This document shows, piece by piece, positions 25,263 to 34,438 of a DNA stretch of 64,000 nucleotides (position 1 is the first letter of the stretch; each line of letters starts with the position of its first letter). The stretch covers positions 124,001 through 188,000 of the forward strand of contig NZ_QMDX01000003.1 of NCBI RefSeq assembly GCF_007421925.1, read 5' to 3'. The notes under the pieces are model-generated. The model was not told the DNA's origin, ran no database searches, and worked only from the letters and a program-made list of their open reading frames with translations. The translations under genes and the position numbers were made by a program. This DNA comes from Haloglomus irregulare (lineage in GTDB: Archaea > Halobacteriota > Halobacteria > Halobacteriales > Haloarculaceae).

Positions 25263-25685
25263 CTACTGTTCCACACGCGTCGGCTCGTGGCGGTACCGGA
25301 CCGTGGGCATGCCGTCGAAGGAGGGGCCCCGACCCTCGTTCCGGAAGCTGGCGGCCTCGACGAGGTCGCGCTTCTCGTCCTCGTTCTCGGCGAGGAACAG
25401 TTCGACGGCCATCTCCTCGCCGCGGGCGAAGCGGAGCGGCTCCTCCAGCAGTTGCTCGCAGGCGCCGAGGGTCCCCTCGAACTGGGTGATGTGGACGGCC
25501 CCGTTCTGGGCGTCGTAGCTGACGAACCCGAGCACCCGTTCGTCACCGTCGCCGTCCGCCGAGTCGGTGTCGACGGCCACGCGGACCGTCCGGTCGTGGA
25601 CCAGGTTGCGCATCACATCGGCCGGCTGCCCAGTGAACTCGGCGAGCCGGTCGGCGTCGGCCTCGATGGGGTCCCGCACATCCAT
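25263..25685 (-). CDS. GNAT-like acetyltransferase, haloarchaeal
   Basis: 140-residue protein starting MDVRDPIEADADRLAEFTGQ. The order of a short alpha-helical N-terminus, beta strands (TVRVAVDTD, RVLGFVSYDAQNGAVHITQF) and C-terminal AASFRNEGRGPSFDG is that of small GNAT proteins. The acetyl-CoA pyrophosphate loop (Q/RxxGxG/A) is not obvious; EGTLGACEQLLEEPL takes its place. Substrate unknown. The ATG at 25685 is preferred over an upstream in-frame start at 25802 because sequence before it is not conserved-looking. Confidence 0.65.
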   Translation of the reverse strand: MDVRDPIEADADRLAEFTGQPADVMRNLVHDRTVRVAVDTDSADGDGDERVLGFVSYDAQNGAVHITQFEGTLGACEQLLEEPLRFARGEEMAVELFLAENEDEKRDLVEAASFRNEGRGPSFDGMPTVRYRHEPTRVEQ

Positions 25686-25821
25686 ATACAGACGGTTGGC
25701 GTGCAGGTAGTTAAACCCCCGCACGGGGTCGCAGTGCGGTGATTTCCGGGTCGGGCGTGGACGGCCGTCGCCGGCCCCCGTCCGCTCGCAGCCGACACCC
25801 ACATGTCCGTCCCGGCCTCAC

Positions 25822-27573
25822 ATGGCTGGTATGAACGCGGCTGCGGTCAGGGAGCGGGCCTCGGATCTCCCGACCGGTCCCGGGGTCTACCAGTTCGAGG
25901 ACGCCGAGGGGACGGTCCTCTACGTCGGCAAGGCGGTCGACCTGCGGGACCGGGTACGGTCGTACGCGGACCCGCGTGGCGAGCGCATCCGGCGGATGGT
26001 CGAGCGGGCGACGCGCGTGGACACGGCGGTCACGGAGACGGAGACGCAGGCACTGCTGCTGGAGGCCAACCTCATCAAGCGCCACCAGCCACGCTACAAC
26101 GTCCGGCTGAAGGACGACAAGTCGTATCCGCTCGTCCAGCTGACCGCCCACCGGTTCCCGCGGGTCGAGGTGACCCGCGACCCGGACCCGGACGCGACGG
26201 TCTACGGCCCGTACACGGAGATGGGGCGGGTGGAGACGGTGGTGAAGGCGCTCCGGGAGACGTACGGGCTACGGGGCTGCTCGGACCACAAGTTCGAGGA
26301 CCGGGCCCGCCCCTGCCTGGACTACGAGATGGGGCTGTGCACAGCCCCCTGCACGGGGGAGATCGACGACCCCGGCTACGCGGCCGACGTCGACGCGGTG
26401 GAGCGGTTCTTCGAGGGCGAGACCGGTGTCCTGTCGGACCCGCTCCGGGACGCGATGGAGACGGCAGCGGCCGACCAGGAGTTCGAGCGCGCGGCCAACC
26501 TCCGCGACCGGCTGGCGGCGGTCGAGGCGTTCCATTCGGGCGGCGGCGAGGCCGTCCACGCGGGCGACCGCGGGGAGCGGGCCGTCGACGTGCTCGGTGT
26601 CGCCATCTCCGGCGGCGACGCGACCGTGGCCCGGCTCCACAGCGCCGACGGGAAGCTGGTCGACCGGGAGCGCCACTCGATGGCCGCGCCCGACGGAGAG
26701 GACCGTGTCGCGGCCGTCCTCTCGGCGTTCATCACCCAGTACTACGCCGAGCGCGAGCTCCCGGGCGCCGTGTTGCTGGCCGAGCGACCGGACGACCCCG
26801 ACGTGGTCGGCTGGCTCGAGAGCGAGGGCGTCGCCGTCCGGGTCCCGGGCGCGGGCCGGGAGGCGACGCTCGTCGACCTCGCGCTGAAGAACGCCCGACG
26901 GCGCGACGCCGGCCGTGACGAACTCGTGGCGTTGCGCGACGCGCTCTCCCTGCCCCGCCGCCCCCGCCGCATCGAGGGGTTCGACGTGAGCCACGCCAGC
27001 GGGAAGGCCGTCGTCGGGTCGGACGTGACGTTCGTCGACGGCGACGCCGAGAAGAGCGACTACCGGCGCAAACGGCTCCCCGACGAGAACGACGACTACG
27101 CCAACATGCGCCGGCTCGTGGCGTGGCGGGCCGAGCGAGCCGTCGAGGGCCGTGACGACCGGCCGGCCCCCGACCTCCTGCTCATCGACGGCGGCGAGGG
27201 CCAGCTCGGCGCCGCCCGGGACGCCCTCGCCGAAACCGGCTGGTCGGTACCGGTCGTCGCGCTCGCCAAGCAGGAGGAGCTGGTCGTGACGCCCGACGGC
27301 GTCCACCGGTGGGACGACGACGCGGCCCATCTCCACGTCCTCCAGCGAGTCCGCGACGAGGCCCACCGGTTCGCCGTCGCCTACCACCAGCAGGTTCGGG
27401 ATGAGGTGTCCACGCCGCTGGACGAGGTCGAGGGTGTCGGCCCCGAACTCCGCAAGCGGCTCCTCCGACGGTTCGGCAGCGTCGAGGGGGTTCGTGGGGC
27501 CTCCCGGGAGGAGCTCGCGTCGGTCGAGGGGGTCGGAACCGCCACCGCCGAGCGGGTCGACCGGGCGTTGTAA
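25822..27573 (+). CDS. uvrC: Excinuclease ABC subunit C
   Basis: Dual-incision nuclease of bacterial-type nucleotide excision repair, found widely in haloarchaea. 583 residues. N-terminal GIY-YIG domain ([20 protein letters not shown], residues 18-37; [16 protein letters not shown]), Cys region [15 protein letters not shown], a UVR-like segment ([19 protein letters not shown]), and an RNase H-like C-terminal nuclease with GFDVSHASG and [14 protein letters not shown] containing the catalytic aspartates. Two helix-hairpin-helix units close the protein ([29 protein letters not shown]). ATG 25831 is an alternative start three codons in. A stem (AATCAC-AGGCC-GTGATT) follows the stop. Confidence 0.96.
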   Translation: MAGMNAAAVRERASDLPTGPGVYQFEDAEGTVLYVGKAVDLRDRVRSYADPRGERIRRMVERATRVDTAVTETETQALLLEANLIKRHQPRYNVRLKDDKSYPLVQLTAHRFPRVEVTRDPDPDATVYGPYTEMGRVETVVKALRETYGLRGCSDHKFEDRARPCLDYEMGLCTAPCTGEIDDPGYAADVDAVERFFEGETGVLSDPLRDAMETAAADQEFERAANLRDRLAAVEAFHSGGGEAVHAGDRGERAVDVLGVAISGGDATVARLHSADGKLVDRERHSMAAPDGEDRVAAVLSAFITQYYAERELPGAVLLAERPDDPDVVGWLESEGVAVRVPGAGREATLVDLALKNARRRDAGRDELVALRDALSLPRRPRRIEGFDVSHASGKAVVGSDVTFVDGDAEKSDYRRKRLPDENDDYANMRRLVAWRAERAVEGRDDRPAPDLLLIDGGEGQLGAARDALAETGWSVPVVALAKQEELVVTPDGVHRWDDDAAHLHVLQRVRDEAHRFAVAYHQQVRDEVSTPLDEVEGVGPELRKRLLRRFGSVEGVRGASREELASVEGVGTATAERVDRAL

Positions 27574-27579
27574 GCTGGC

Positions 27580-27601
27580 AATCACAGGCCGTGATTTTAT
27601 G
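27580..27601 (+). promoter_or_regulatory. Hairpin plus promoter box between uvrC and SPFH gene
   Basis: AATCACAGGCCGTGATT forms a 6-bp stem and runs into ATTTTATG, which lies about 27 bases before the next start codon (27626). The sequence can end uvrC and start the SPFH gene. Confidence 0.45.
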
Positions 27602-27625
27602 CACGGAGCGACCCAACAGTGTAGT

Positions 27626-28879
27626 ATGTCCTCGCGCTCGCGGTCCTCCTCGGGCTCCGGCGACTCCGGCGGCCTCTTCTACGAGCTCGGCAAGCTGACC
27701 AGCGAGCTCTCGGACGGCGACGACGGCGACGATGGCACGCCGGCGGCCGGTGACGAGTCCGCGAGCCTCGACCGTGGGCCCGGCACCGGGCGGCTGGTCT
27801 ACTACGTCGTCATCGCGGCGGTGCTGTTGGGGCTGTTCTTCGGGCAGCTTGACCTCACGCCGGGGCTCATTATCGGCCTCGTCCTCCTGGGTATCGTCAT
27901 CGCCGCCGTCTCCTCGTCGGTCCAGATCGTCCAGGCCTACGAGAAGCGCGCGCTCACCGTCTTCGGCGCGAACAAGGGCCTGCTCGACCCGGGCATCCAC
28001 TTCGTCCCGCCGTTCGTCTCGAAGGTCTACCAGTACGACATGCGGACCGAGGCGCTGGACGTCCCCAGCCAGGAGGCCATCACCCGCGACAACTCGCCCG
28101 TGCGCGCGGACGCGGTCGTCTACATCCGCGTGATGGACGCCGAACGCGCGTTCCTGGAAGTCGACGACTACCGGCGCGCCACGCTCAACCTCGCCCAGAC
28201 CACGCTCCGGGCAGTCATCGGCGACATGGAGCTGGACGAGACGCTGAGCCAGCGCGAGCGCATCAACGACCGCATCCAGGACGAACTCGCCGGCCCGACC
28301 GATGAGTGGGGCATCCGGGTCGAGGCCGTCGAGGTCCGCGAGGTCAAACCATCCCGGGCCGTCCAGGACGCGATGGAGCAGCAGACCGCCGCCGAGCGTC
28401 GCCGCCGTGCCATGATCCTCGAGGCACAGGGGGAGCGCCGCTCCTCCGTCGAGCGCGCGGAGGGCGAGAAGCAGGCCAGCATCATCCGCGCGGAGGGTTC
28501 CAAACAGTCCCAGGTGCTGGAGGCCCAGGGTGACTCCCTCGCCACCGTCCTGCGGGCCCGTGCGGCCGACTCGATGGGCGAGCGCGCGGTCATCGAGCGC
28601 GGGATGGAGACGCTCGAGACCATCGGCGAGGGCGACTCCACGAAGTTCATCCTCCCGCAGGAACTCACCTCGCTGCTGGGCCGCTACGGGAAGCACCTCT
28701 CCGGCAACGACACCGGTGTCATCGACGTGGACTCGTCGCTGGAGGGTCGCGAGTTCGACGCCGCGGAGCGCGAGATGCTCGGGCTGGACGACATCGAGAA
28801 CCTCGCAGCGGGGCTCCCCGGTGACGGTGCCAGCACGAACGGTGAGGCGGTTCTGGACGGCAACGGCGCCGACGACTGA
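27626..28879 (+). CDS. SPFH/band 7 (stomatin-like) membrane protein
   Basis: 417 residues. A Ser/Gly-rich cytoplasmic N-terminus is followed by two hydrophobic segments (LVYYVVIAAVLLGLFFGQLD, LIIGLVLLGIVIAAVSSSVQ), then the SPFH domain (VQAYEKRALTVFGANKGLLD, PGIHFVPPFVSKVYQYDMRT, LNLAQTTLRAVIGDMELDET, VEAVEVREVKPSRAV) and a long charged helix (QTAAERRRRAMILEAQGERR) that should oligomerise. Family members organise membrane microdomains and interact with proteases. The frame is open upstream into uvrC but the promoter box fixes ATG 27626. No NfeD partner is adjacent. Confidence 0.9.
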   Translation: MSSRSRSSSGSGDSGGLFYELGKLTSELSDGDDGDDGTPAAGDESASLDRGPGTGRLVYYVVIAAVLLGLFFGQLDLTPGLIIGLVLLGIVIAAVSSSVQIVQAYEKRALTVFGANKGLLDPGIHFVPPFVSKVYQYDMRTEALDVPSQEAITRDNSPVRADAVVYIRVMDAERAFLEVDDYRRATLNLAQTTLRAVIGDMELDETLSQRERINDRIQDELAGPTDEWGIRVEAVEVREVKPSRAVQDAMEQQTAAERRRRAMILEAQGERRSSVERAEGEKQASIIRAEGSKQSQVLEAQGDSLATVLRARAADSMGERAVIERGMETLETIGEGDSTKFILPQELTSLLGRYGKHLSGNDTGVIDVDSSLEGREFDAAEREMLGLDDIENLAAGLPGDGASTNGEAVLDGNGADD

Positions 28880-29212
28880 GGTCTCCTCCCCTCTTCGGAC
28901 CACCCCAGCTCGGTAGCAGTCACCCCCGAGGACCGCCGGCGCCATCCTGACCTTATATTCGTTTAGGTGTATCTATGGGGAAGTGTACGGAATAACTGTT
29001 CATACACACATGTAAATGTACGATGAGTGGTTGTGTGTAGGAACTTGGGGCCAGATGATAAACAGTACCAACATAATCCTTTTTTAGTATGGTCATTTCT
29101 CCAGTTCTGTGCTCGAAATACAGACGAAGGCGTACGCCTCGGGCGAAAAACCATGCGTATCACGAACCGATAGCCGCAATCGCCACGGATTCGTTGACGG
29201 GGGTGGTCTCCG
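28880..29212. promoter_or_regulatory. Non-coding region before the symporter gene
   Basis: AT-rich for this genome. It holds several TATA-like strings (TTATATTCG near 28953, CCTTTTTTAGTATGG near 29080) and GTGTGTAGG-type repeats around 29000-29040. No gene recognised. Probably the regulatory region of the symporter, with a leader of more than 100 bases if the TATA near 29080 is used. Confidence 0.4.
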
Positions 29213-30757
29213 GTGAACTTCGTCCTCATCGGGCTGGCCGTCTTCATCGCGGGGATCATGGGGGTTGGGCTGTACGCCTCCAGGCGGATCCAGGGCGACA
29301 GCGTCAACTACATTGTCGCCGGTCGTGGACTGATACTGCCGCTGGCAGCCGCGACGCTGATGGCACAGTCGCTCGACGCGAACGCCACGCTCGGGAACAC
29401 GGACCTCACCGCGAACTTCGGGTTCTGGGCCGGAGCGGCGCTCCCCATCGGGCTCGCGGGGTGTCTGTTCCTGACTGGACTGTTCTTCGCGAAGCCGATG
29501 AACAAGATGGGCCTGATGACGCTCCCGGACTTCTTCCGGCGGAAGTACGGCCGTGTCACGGAGGTAATCGCCGCTCTCATCATGGTGCTCTCGTTCTCGC
29601 TCCTGCTCGGGGGCAACCTCGTCGCCGGTGGGTTCCTCTTCCAGACGTTCATGGGCACGACGTTCGTCGAAGGGGTTCTCATCATCTCGGCCATCATCTT
29701 CGCCTACACGCTCGCGGGCGGGTTGTTCGCCGTCGCGTACACGGACGCCATCCAGGCCGTCGTAGCGCTGGTGGGTTCCATCGCCCTCATCGTCTACGTC
29801 GGCGTCAACTACGGCATCACTATCCCCGACGGGATGGGGCCGACGGCGCTGGTCCAGATCAACCCGTTCGATAACTCCGCGGGGTCGTGGATCAACCTCG
29901 CGACCATCTTCGCGCTCGCCCTCGGCGACATCGTCGCCATCGACTTCATGGAGCGGGTGTTCGCCGCCGACAGCCCCGAGACCGCACAGAAGGCCTGCTT
30001 CGCGGGCTCGGCGGGTACCCTCATCATCGGCATCCCCTTCTCGATCGTCGCGCTGTCGTCGGGGCGCATCCTGAACTCGCTGGGGGTCGAGGCCGGCGAC
30101 CAGGCCATCCTCTACGTCCTCCTGCAGGAGGCGGTCCCGCCGTGGCTGACCATCCTCGTCCTGGCCGGTATCGTCGCCGCCTCGCTCTCGACCGGCGACG
30201 GCGCCATCCTCGGGACCTCCGCTGCGCTGGCCCGGAACGTCCTCGACATCCGTGACCCGGACTCGCCCAGTGAGGGTGTGAGGGCCGACGGCTCCGGCCT
30301 CCTCTCGGAGGGATCGGACAAACTGCTGGCTGCGACCCGTGTGATGGCCATTCCGATCACCCTCCTCGGCGCCTTCTTCGCCATACAGGTGAGCGCGACC
30401 GGGATGTTGCTGGTGCTCGCGTTCGACGTGACGTTCGCCGGACTCCTCGTTCCGCTGGTGTTCGGCATCTACAAGCCCGATATCGCCACCACTCCCGCGG
30501 CGCTCGCGGGGATGATCTCCGGGTCGGCCACCCGACTGTTCTTCTTCGTCACCATCCCGACCACGTACGCGATCCCGAACAACCTGCTCTACTTCGAGAA
30601 CAATCTCGTCCCGGCGGGCTGGGACGGACTCGTGACGTTCATCGCGCCCGTCGTGGGGCTGGCCGTGTTCCTGAGCGTCGCCTACGCCACCAAGGACGAC
30701 TACCTCACTCCCACGGTCACGGCCGACACCGGCCAGCCGAGCCCCTCCGATGACTAG
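29213..30757 (+). CDS. Sodium:solute symporter family protein
   Basis: 514-residue polytopic membrane protein with about 13 helices. GTG start MNFVLIGLAVFIAGIMGVGL. The SSS signature is spread across NYIVAGRGLILPLAAATLMA, LPDFFRRKYGRVTEVIAALI and AYTLAGGLFAVAYTDAIQAV, the last being the typical Gly/Ala-Asp-Q region. GIVAASLSTGDGAILGTSAA is the conserved helix 8 segment that coordinates sodium in relatives. Substrate not determinable; nearby agmatinase-like gene makes a guanidino or polyamine compound possible (inference). Confidence 0.9.
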   Translation: MNFVLIGLAVFIAGIMGVGLYASRRIQGDSVNYIVAGRGLILPLAAATLMAQSLDANATLGNTDLTANFGFWAGAALPIGLAGCLFLTGLFFAKPMNKMGLMTLPDFFRRKYGRVTEVIAALIMVLSFSLLLGGNLVAGGFLFQTFMGTTFVEGVLIISAIIFAYTLAGGLFAVAYTDAIQAVVALVGSIALIVYVGVNYGITIPDGMGPTALVQINPFDNSAGSWINLATIFALALGDIVAIDFMERVFAADSPETAQKACFAGSAGTLIIGIPFSIVALSSGRILNSLGVEAGDQAILYVLLQEAVPPWLTILVLAGIVAASLSTGDGAILGTSAALARNVLDIRDPDSPSEGVRADGSGLLSEGSDKLLAATRVMAIPITLLGAFFAIQVSATGMLLVLAFDVTFAGLLVPLVFGIYKPDIATTPAALAGMISGSATRLFFFVTIPTTYAIPNNLLYFENNLVPAGWDGLVTFIAPVVGLAVFLSVAYATKDDYLTPTVTADTGQPSPSDD

Positions 30758-30913
30758 AATCTTCTGAACGTCCAACTCTGTTCCGTCAGCACGTTTTATC
30801 CCAACCGGTACCGATATATCACGCCGGTTTGTAATGGAGATAGCGACGGGAATGGACGGTCATCTACACGATTCTGACCGGGGTGACGGGCGGTGAGGCG
30901 CGACCCCGTGCGA

Positions 30914-31939
30914 ATGAAGCGGAAGGTCCAGCAGCTCGGGTCCTCGACCCTCGCAGTGACCGTCCCCGCGGAGTGGGCCCGGCAACACGACATCGAGAAG
31001 GGCGACGAGGTCATCGTCCAGCGCGACGAGAACAGCGGCTCGCTCCTCCTCGTCCCCGAACAGCTCTCGATCGCGGACACGAACGCGAGCATCGACATGG
31101 ACCGGCTGGACGGCCCGGCGGCGCTGGAACGGGCCGTCGTCAGCCAGTACGTGCTGGGTCGTCAACTCATCCGCATCGAGTCGTCGACCCCGCTCGGGGT
31201 CGAACATCACAACGCGGTGATCAGCGCCGAACGGCGCCTCATGGGACTGGGAATCGTCGAGGAGAACGAGAGCCACATCACGGTCCGCTGTTCCGTGGCG
31301 CCCGGTGACTTCGACCTCTCGACGCTCCTGGGCCGCATCAGCCGGACGGAGGCGACGATGCGCGCCGACGCCGTCCGGGCGATAGTGGACGGCAGCGCCG
31401 ACCGTGCCCGCGCCGTCGGTGACCGGTACGAACAGGTCGAGAAACTGTTCTACCTCTTCCTCCGGCTCGTGTTCGCGACGTACCGGAACCCACAGCTCAA
31501 CCAGCTCGTCGGCCTGAGCACCGGGTTCCCGCTCATCGGCTACCGCTCGGTCGCACAGGACATCGTCCTGATGGCAGACATCGCCCGGGAGATCGCCCGG
31601 CTCGTCGACGATGTCGACGGGACGGCCCCCGACGGCGAGACCGCGACGATGCTGACCGACCTCGGCGACTCGCTCGACGGCGCGGTCTCGGCTACCATCG
31701 ACGCCGTCACGGCCCCGAGCTACGAGGCGACGGAGCAGGCTCGCGAGCGGTTCGACCGCGTCACCGAACGGGTCGACGCACTGAACGACCATCTCGCCGC
31801 CGAGCGTCCGGAACCACTCCTCGACATCCAGCGGACAGTGGTGCTGCTTGAGCGGAGCGCCCGGCACGCACGCGACAGTCTCGCCGTTGCGACACACCTC
31901 GCCTTCCGTGCCGACCCCGACCTCGTGACGACCGAGTGA
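30914..31939 (+). CDS. PhoU-domain regulator with AbrB-type DNA-binding N-terminus
   Basis: 341 residues. Residues 1-50 (MKRKVQQLGSSTLAVTVPAE, HDIEKGDEVIVQRDE) form a SpoVT/AbrB swapped-hairpin domain; the rest is helical and PhoU-like (ALERAVVSQYVLGRQLIRIE, EQVEKLFYLFLRLVFATYRN, HARDSLAVATHLAFRADPD). Haloarchaea have many such proteins, usually annotated as phosphate-uptake regulators, although most control other systems. GTG 30893 and GTG 30908 are alternative starts, but family members start at MKRKVQQLGSSTL. It lies between the symporter and the agmatinase-like gene on the same strand and may regulate them. Confidence 0.85.
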   Translation: MKRKVQQLGSSTLAVTVPAEWARQHDIEKGDEVIVQRDENSGSLLLVPEQLSIADTNASIDMDRLDGPAALERAVVSQYVLGRQLIRIESSTPLGVEHHNAVISAERRLMGLGIVEENESHITVRCSVAPGDFDLSTLLGRISRTEATMRADAVRAIVDGSADRARAVGDRYEQVEKLFYLFLRLVFATYRNPQLNQLVGLSTGFPLIGYRSVAQDIVLMADIAREIARLVDDVDGTAPDGETATMLTDLGDSLDGAVSATIDAVTAPSYEATEQARERFDRVTERVDALNDHLAAERPEPLLDIQRTVVLLERSARHARDSLAVATHLAFRADPDLVTTE

Positions 31940-32153
31940 CCGCCGGTACACCACCCCCGTCCCGTCGCCGGGCCCAGTGGCCGCTACCTGTCGTCCCGAC
32001 CCCGCATCTCCCCGTCGCCGTCCCCGGGCAGCGGTGGTTCCCGCCCGCGGCCCGCCGACCGGGGGAATCCCTTAGACGTCCTAGTACACCTTGATGGCAC
32101 ATGAAACGTACATGCGGGCAGGAGCAGCCTGTGTCGGGTATTATAGTTCCAAA

Positions 32154-32166
32154 GGAAGCCTTTTAT
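32154..32166 (+). promoter_or_regulatory. Promoter of the agmatinase-like gene
   Basis: GAAGCCTTTTATC is a good purine-rich BRE plus TATA combination about 70 bases before ATG 32231. The rest of the 290-base gap shows no gene. Confidence 0.5.
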
Positions 32167-32230
32167 CTACTGAGTATCCATAGGTATTCGGCGGAAAAGA
32201 GCGCACTCGTCTACCGAGCAAACCAAACAC

Positions 32231-33343
32231 ATGACAGACGAAGGACGCGGTGAGGAGATATACGGTGAGAAGTACAAGGAGTCGAACGAACCGATCTTCA
32301 GCGGCATCCCGACCTTCCTGAAGCTGCCCGAGGCCGACCGTGACGAGTTGGCCGAGGAGGACGTGGATATCGGCATCATCGGTGCGCCGCTGGACACTGC
32401 GACGACGATCCGGCCGGGCACCCGCTACGGGCCGCGTGCGGTCCGGGCTGCCTCCACGGTCCCGTCACCCCCATACGAACATTTCAACATCGAGACGGGA
32501 GTCGACCCGTTCGACCATTTCAAAGTGGCGGATACGGGCGATGCGGCGGTCACCCCCGGCGACACCCGGCAGAGCCAACTGAACATCAAGGACGCCGTCC
32601 ACGAGATCAGCGAGCAGGCGACCCCCATCGTCATCGGCGGTGACCACTCTATCAGCTATCCGGACATCAAGGGGTGGGCCGAGGCCAACGACTACGAGGA
32701 CATCGGGCTCATCCACTTCGACTGCCATGCCGACACCGGCGAGGACGGCCTCACCGGCTTCGAGTACGACCACGGTGCGTGGGTCAAGCGCGTCTTCGAC
32801 GAGGGGATCATGGCCGGGGAGAACTACACGCTCATCGGCCCCCGCGGCTTCTGGCCTGCCCCGGACACCTACGAGGGGATGCGCGACGCCGGTATGAAGT
32901 GGTACACGTCGATGGACGTCGAGGCGATGGACCTGGACGATATCGTTCAGGACGCCGTCGAACGCGCACAGGACGGCACCGACGCCGTCTGGCTCTCCTT
33001 CGACGTCGACGTGATGGAGCCCGCGTACTGCCCGGGTACCGGCGAGCCCGAACCCGGTGGGCTGGTCCCCCGCGAGGCCATCTACATGGTCCGCGAGGTG
33101 GTCAAGGCGCTCGACCCCGACGAGTTCGGCTTCGACGTGGTCGAGGTCGCTCCACAGTTCGACGTGAGCGACTCCTCCTCGTACAACGGCGGCATCACGA
33201 GCGGCTTCGCCAACCGGCTCATCATCGAGGTGATGGGGAGCATGACACTGGCGGACAAGGGGCTCTCCGAGGGCTCCCCGGTCAGGCCGAAGGAGCCGCT
33301 CGGCCCGACCGGCACGGCTGAGGCGACAAGCGACGACGACTGA
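32231..33343 (+). CDS. speB: Ureohydrolase, agmatinase-like
   Basis: 370-residue binuclear manganese hydrolase of the arginase/agmatinase family, which releases urea from a guanidino compound. Metal ligands are visible: GGDHSISYP, FDCHADTGED (cysteine where most members have alanine) and SFDVDVMEPAYCPGTGEPEP. GAPLDTATTIRPGTRYGPRA matches the agmatinase N-terminal signature. Extra C-terminal 25 residues are disordered. Agmatine is the usual haloarchaeal assignment, but guanidinobutyrate or another substrate is equally possible from sequence alone. Downstream of a PhoU/AbrB-type regulator and a sodium symporter. Confidence 0.85.
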   Translation: MTDEGRGEEIYGEKYKESNEPIFSGIPTFLKLPEADRDELAEEDVDIGIIGAPLDTATTIRPGTRYGPRAVRAASTVPSPPYEHFNIETGVDPFDHFKVADTGDAAVTPGDTRQSQLNIKDAVHEISEQATPIVIGGDHSISYPDIKGWAEANDYEDIGLIHFDCHADTGEDGLTGFEYDHGAWVKRVFDEGIMAGENYTLIGPRGFWPAPDTYEGMRDAGMKWYTSMDVEAMDLDDIVQDAVERAQDGTDAVWLSFDVDVMEPAYCPGTGEPEPGGLVPREAIYMVREVVKALDPDEFGFDVVEVAPQFDVSDSSSYNGGITSGFANRLIIEVMGSMTLADKGLSEGSPVRPKEPLGPTGTAEATSDDD

Positions 33344-33425
33344 CCCCGCACCGACGGTCGATCGCCGACCGCTGTGTCCCCCGGGTCGTACCGGCGCGGC
33401 GTCCCGACCCCCATGGACCCGACGC

Positions 33426-33433
33426 GTTTTTGC
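33426..33433 (+). promoter_or_regulatory. Promoter box of pheA
   Basis: GTTTTTGC about 27 bases before ATG 33458; supports this start and a leaderless transcript. Confidence 0.45.
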
Positions 33434-33457
33434 CGACCACCCATCTACCTACGCGGG

Positions 33458-34267
33458 ATGAAAGCGCTCACGCTCGGCCCCACCGGCACCTACTCGCACC
33501 GCGCGACACGGGCCATCGCGGCCGACGGCGACATCGAGTTCACCGAGTCCGTGACGGCCATCGTCGAGGGGGTCGCCAGCGGCGAGTACGAGCGCGGCGT
33601 CATCCCCGTCGAGAACTCCATCGAGGGCTCCGTGACGGAGTCGCTGGACGCGCTGGCCGACCGGAACGTGGCCGTCGTCCGGGAGATCGTCACCCCCATC
33701 CGCCACGCCCTGCTCGCCCAGACCGGCGAGTTCGAAACCGTCGCCAGCCACGCACAGGCGCTGGCCCAGTGCCGTGGCTACCTGGAGCGGGAGTACCCCA
33801 AGGCGACCCTCGAGGCCGTGGCCTCGACCGCCCGCGGCGTCGAGCGCGCCCGCGGTGACACGGGCGTCGCGGCGGTGGGTCACCCCGACACCGCGGGCGA
33901 GGGGCTCCGCGTCCTGGCCGAGGACATCCAGGACCGGAACTCGAACGCCACCCGTTTCGTCGTCATCGCCCCGCAGGCCGAGCGGAGCGACGCCGGCGGC
34001 AAGACCAGCATCGTCGTCTACCCGGGCAACGACTACCCCGGCCTGCTGCTGGAGCTACTGGAGTGCTTCGCCGACCGCGACATCAACCTCACCCGCATCG
34101 AATCGCGTCCCTCCGGCGAGCGCCTCGGCGACTACGTCTTCCACATGGATTTCAACGCCGGGCTCTACGAGGAGCGCGCCCAGGCCGCTCTCGAGGACGT
34201 GGAGGCCATCTGCGAGAAGGGCTGGGTGAAGACCCTCGGGTCGTACGATACGGAACACGCGCTCTGA
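33458..34267 (+). CDS. pheA: Prephenate dehydratase
   Basis: Converts prephenate to phenylpyruvate in phenylalanine biosynthesis. 269 residues without a chorismate mutase domain. PDT domain: LGPTGTYSHRATRAIA, GVIPVENSIEGSVTESLD, and the catalytic NATRFVVIA (Thr-Arg-Phe) near residue 170. The C-terminal ACT domain (KTSIVVYPGNDYPGLLLELL, LTRIESRPSGERLGDYVFHM) includes the ESRP motif that binds phenylalanine for feedback inhibition. The start is set by the promoter box. A GC-palindrome-rich element follows the stop codon. Confidence 0.95.
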   Translation: MKALTLGPTGTYSHRATRAIAADGDIEFTESVTAIVEGVASGEYERGVIPVENSIEGSVTESLDALADRNVAVVREIVTPIRHALLAQTGEFETVASHAQALAQCRGYLEREYPKATLEAVASTARGVERARGDTGVAAVGHPDTAGEGLRVLAEDIQDRNSNATRFVVIAPQAERSDAGGKTSIVVYPGNDYPGLLLELLECFADRDINLTRIESRPSGERLGDYVFHMDFNAGLYEERAQAALEDVEAICEKGWVKTLGSYDTEHAL

Positions 34268-34380
34268 AGATTTGTACCGCTCGGGCTTCCTCGCGCTCGC
34301 TTCGTCGTCGGACCACGTCCGACTGCAAGCGGGACGGAGTCCCGCCCTGCTCGCGCGTATGCACGAAGTCGGCCTGTAGC
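34268..34380 (+). repeat. Gene-end palindromic element after pheA
   Basis: Starts right after the pheA stop and includes GCTCGGGCTTCCTCGCG (34279-34295), a 17-base block also present in the repeat at 25085-25261 read on the minus strand. Hairpins GTCGGACCACGTCCGAC and CGGGACGGAGTCCCG follow. Unlike the other two elements it lacks the T-run and the CGTTCAG block. Confidence 0.5.
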
Positions 34381-34438
34381 AACGGTACCGAATCGCTCCC
34401 CCACAGCCCTTTTGCGCGTTCGCGGGAAACTCACGGCT

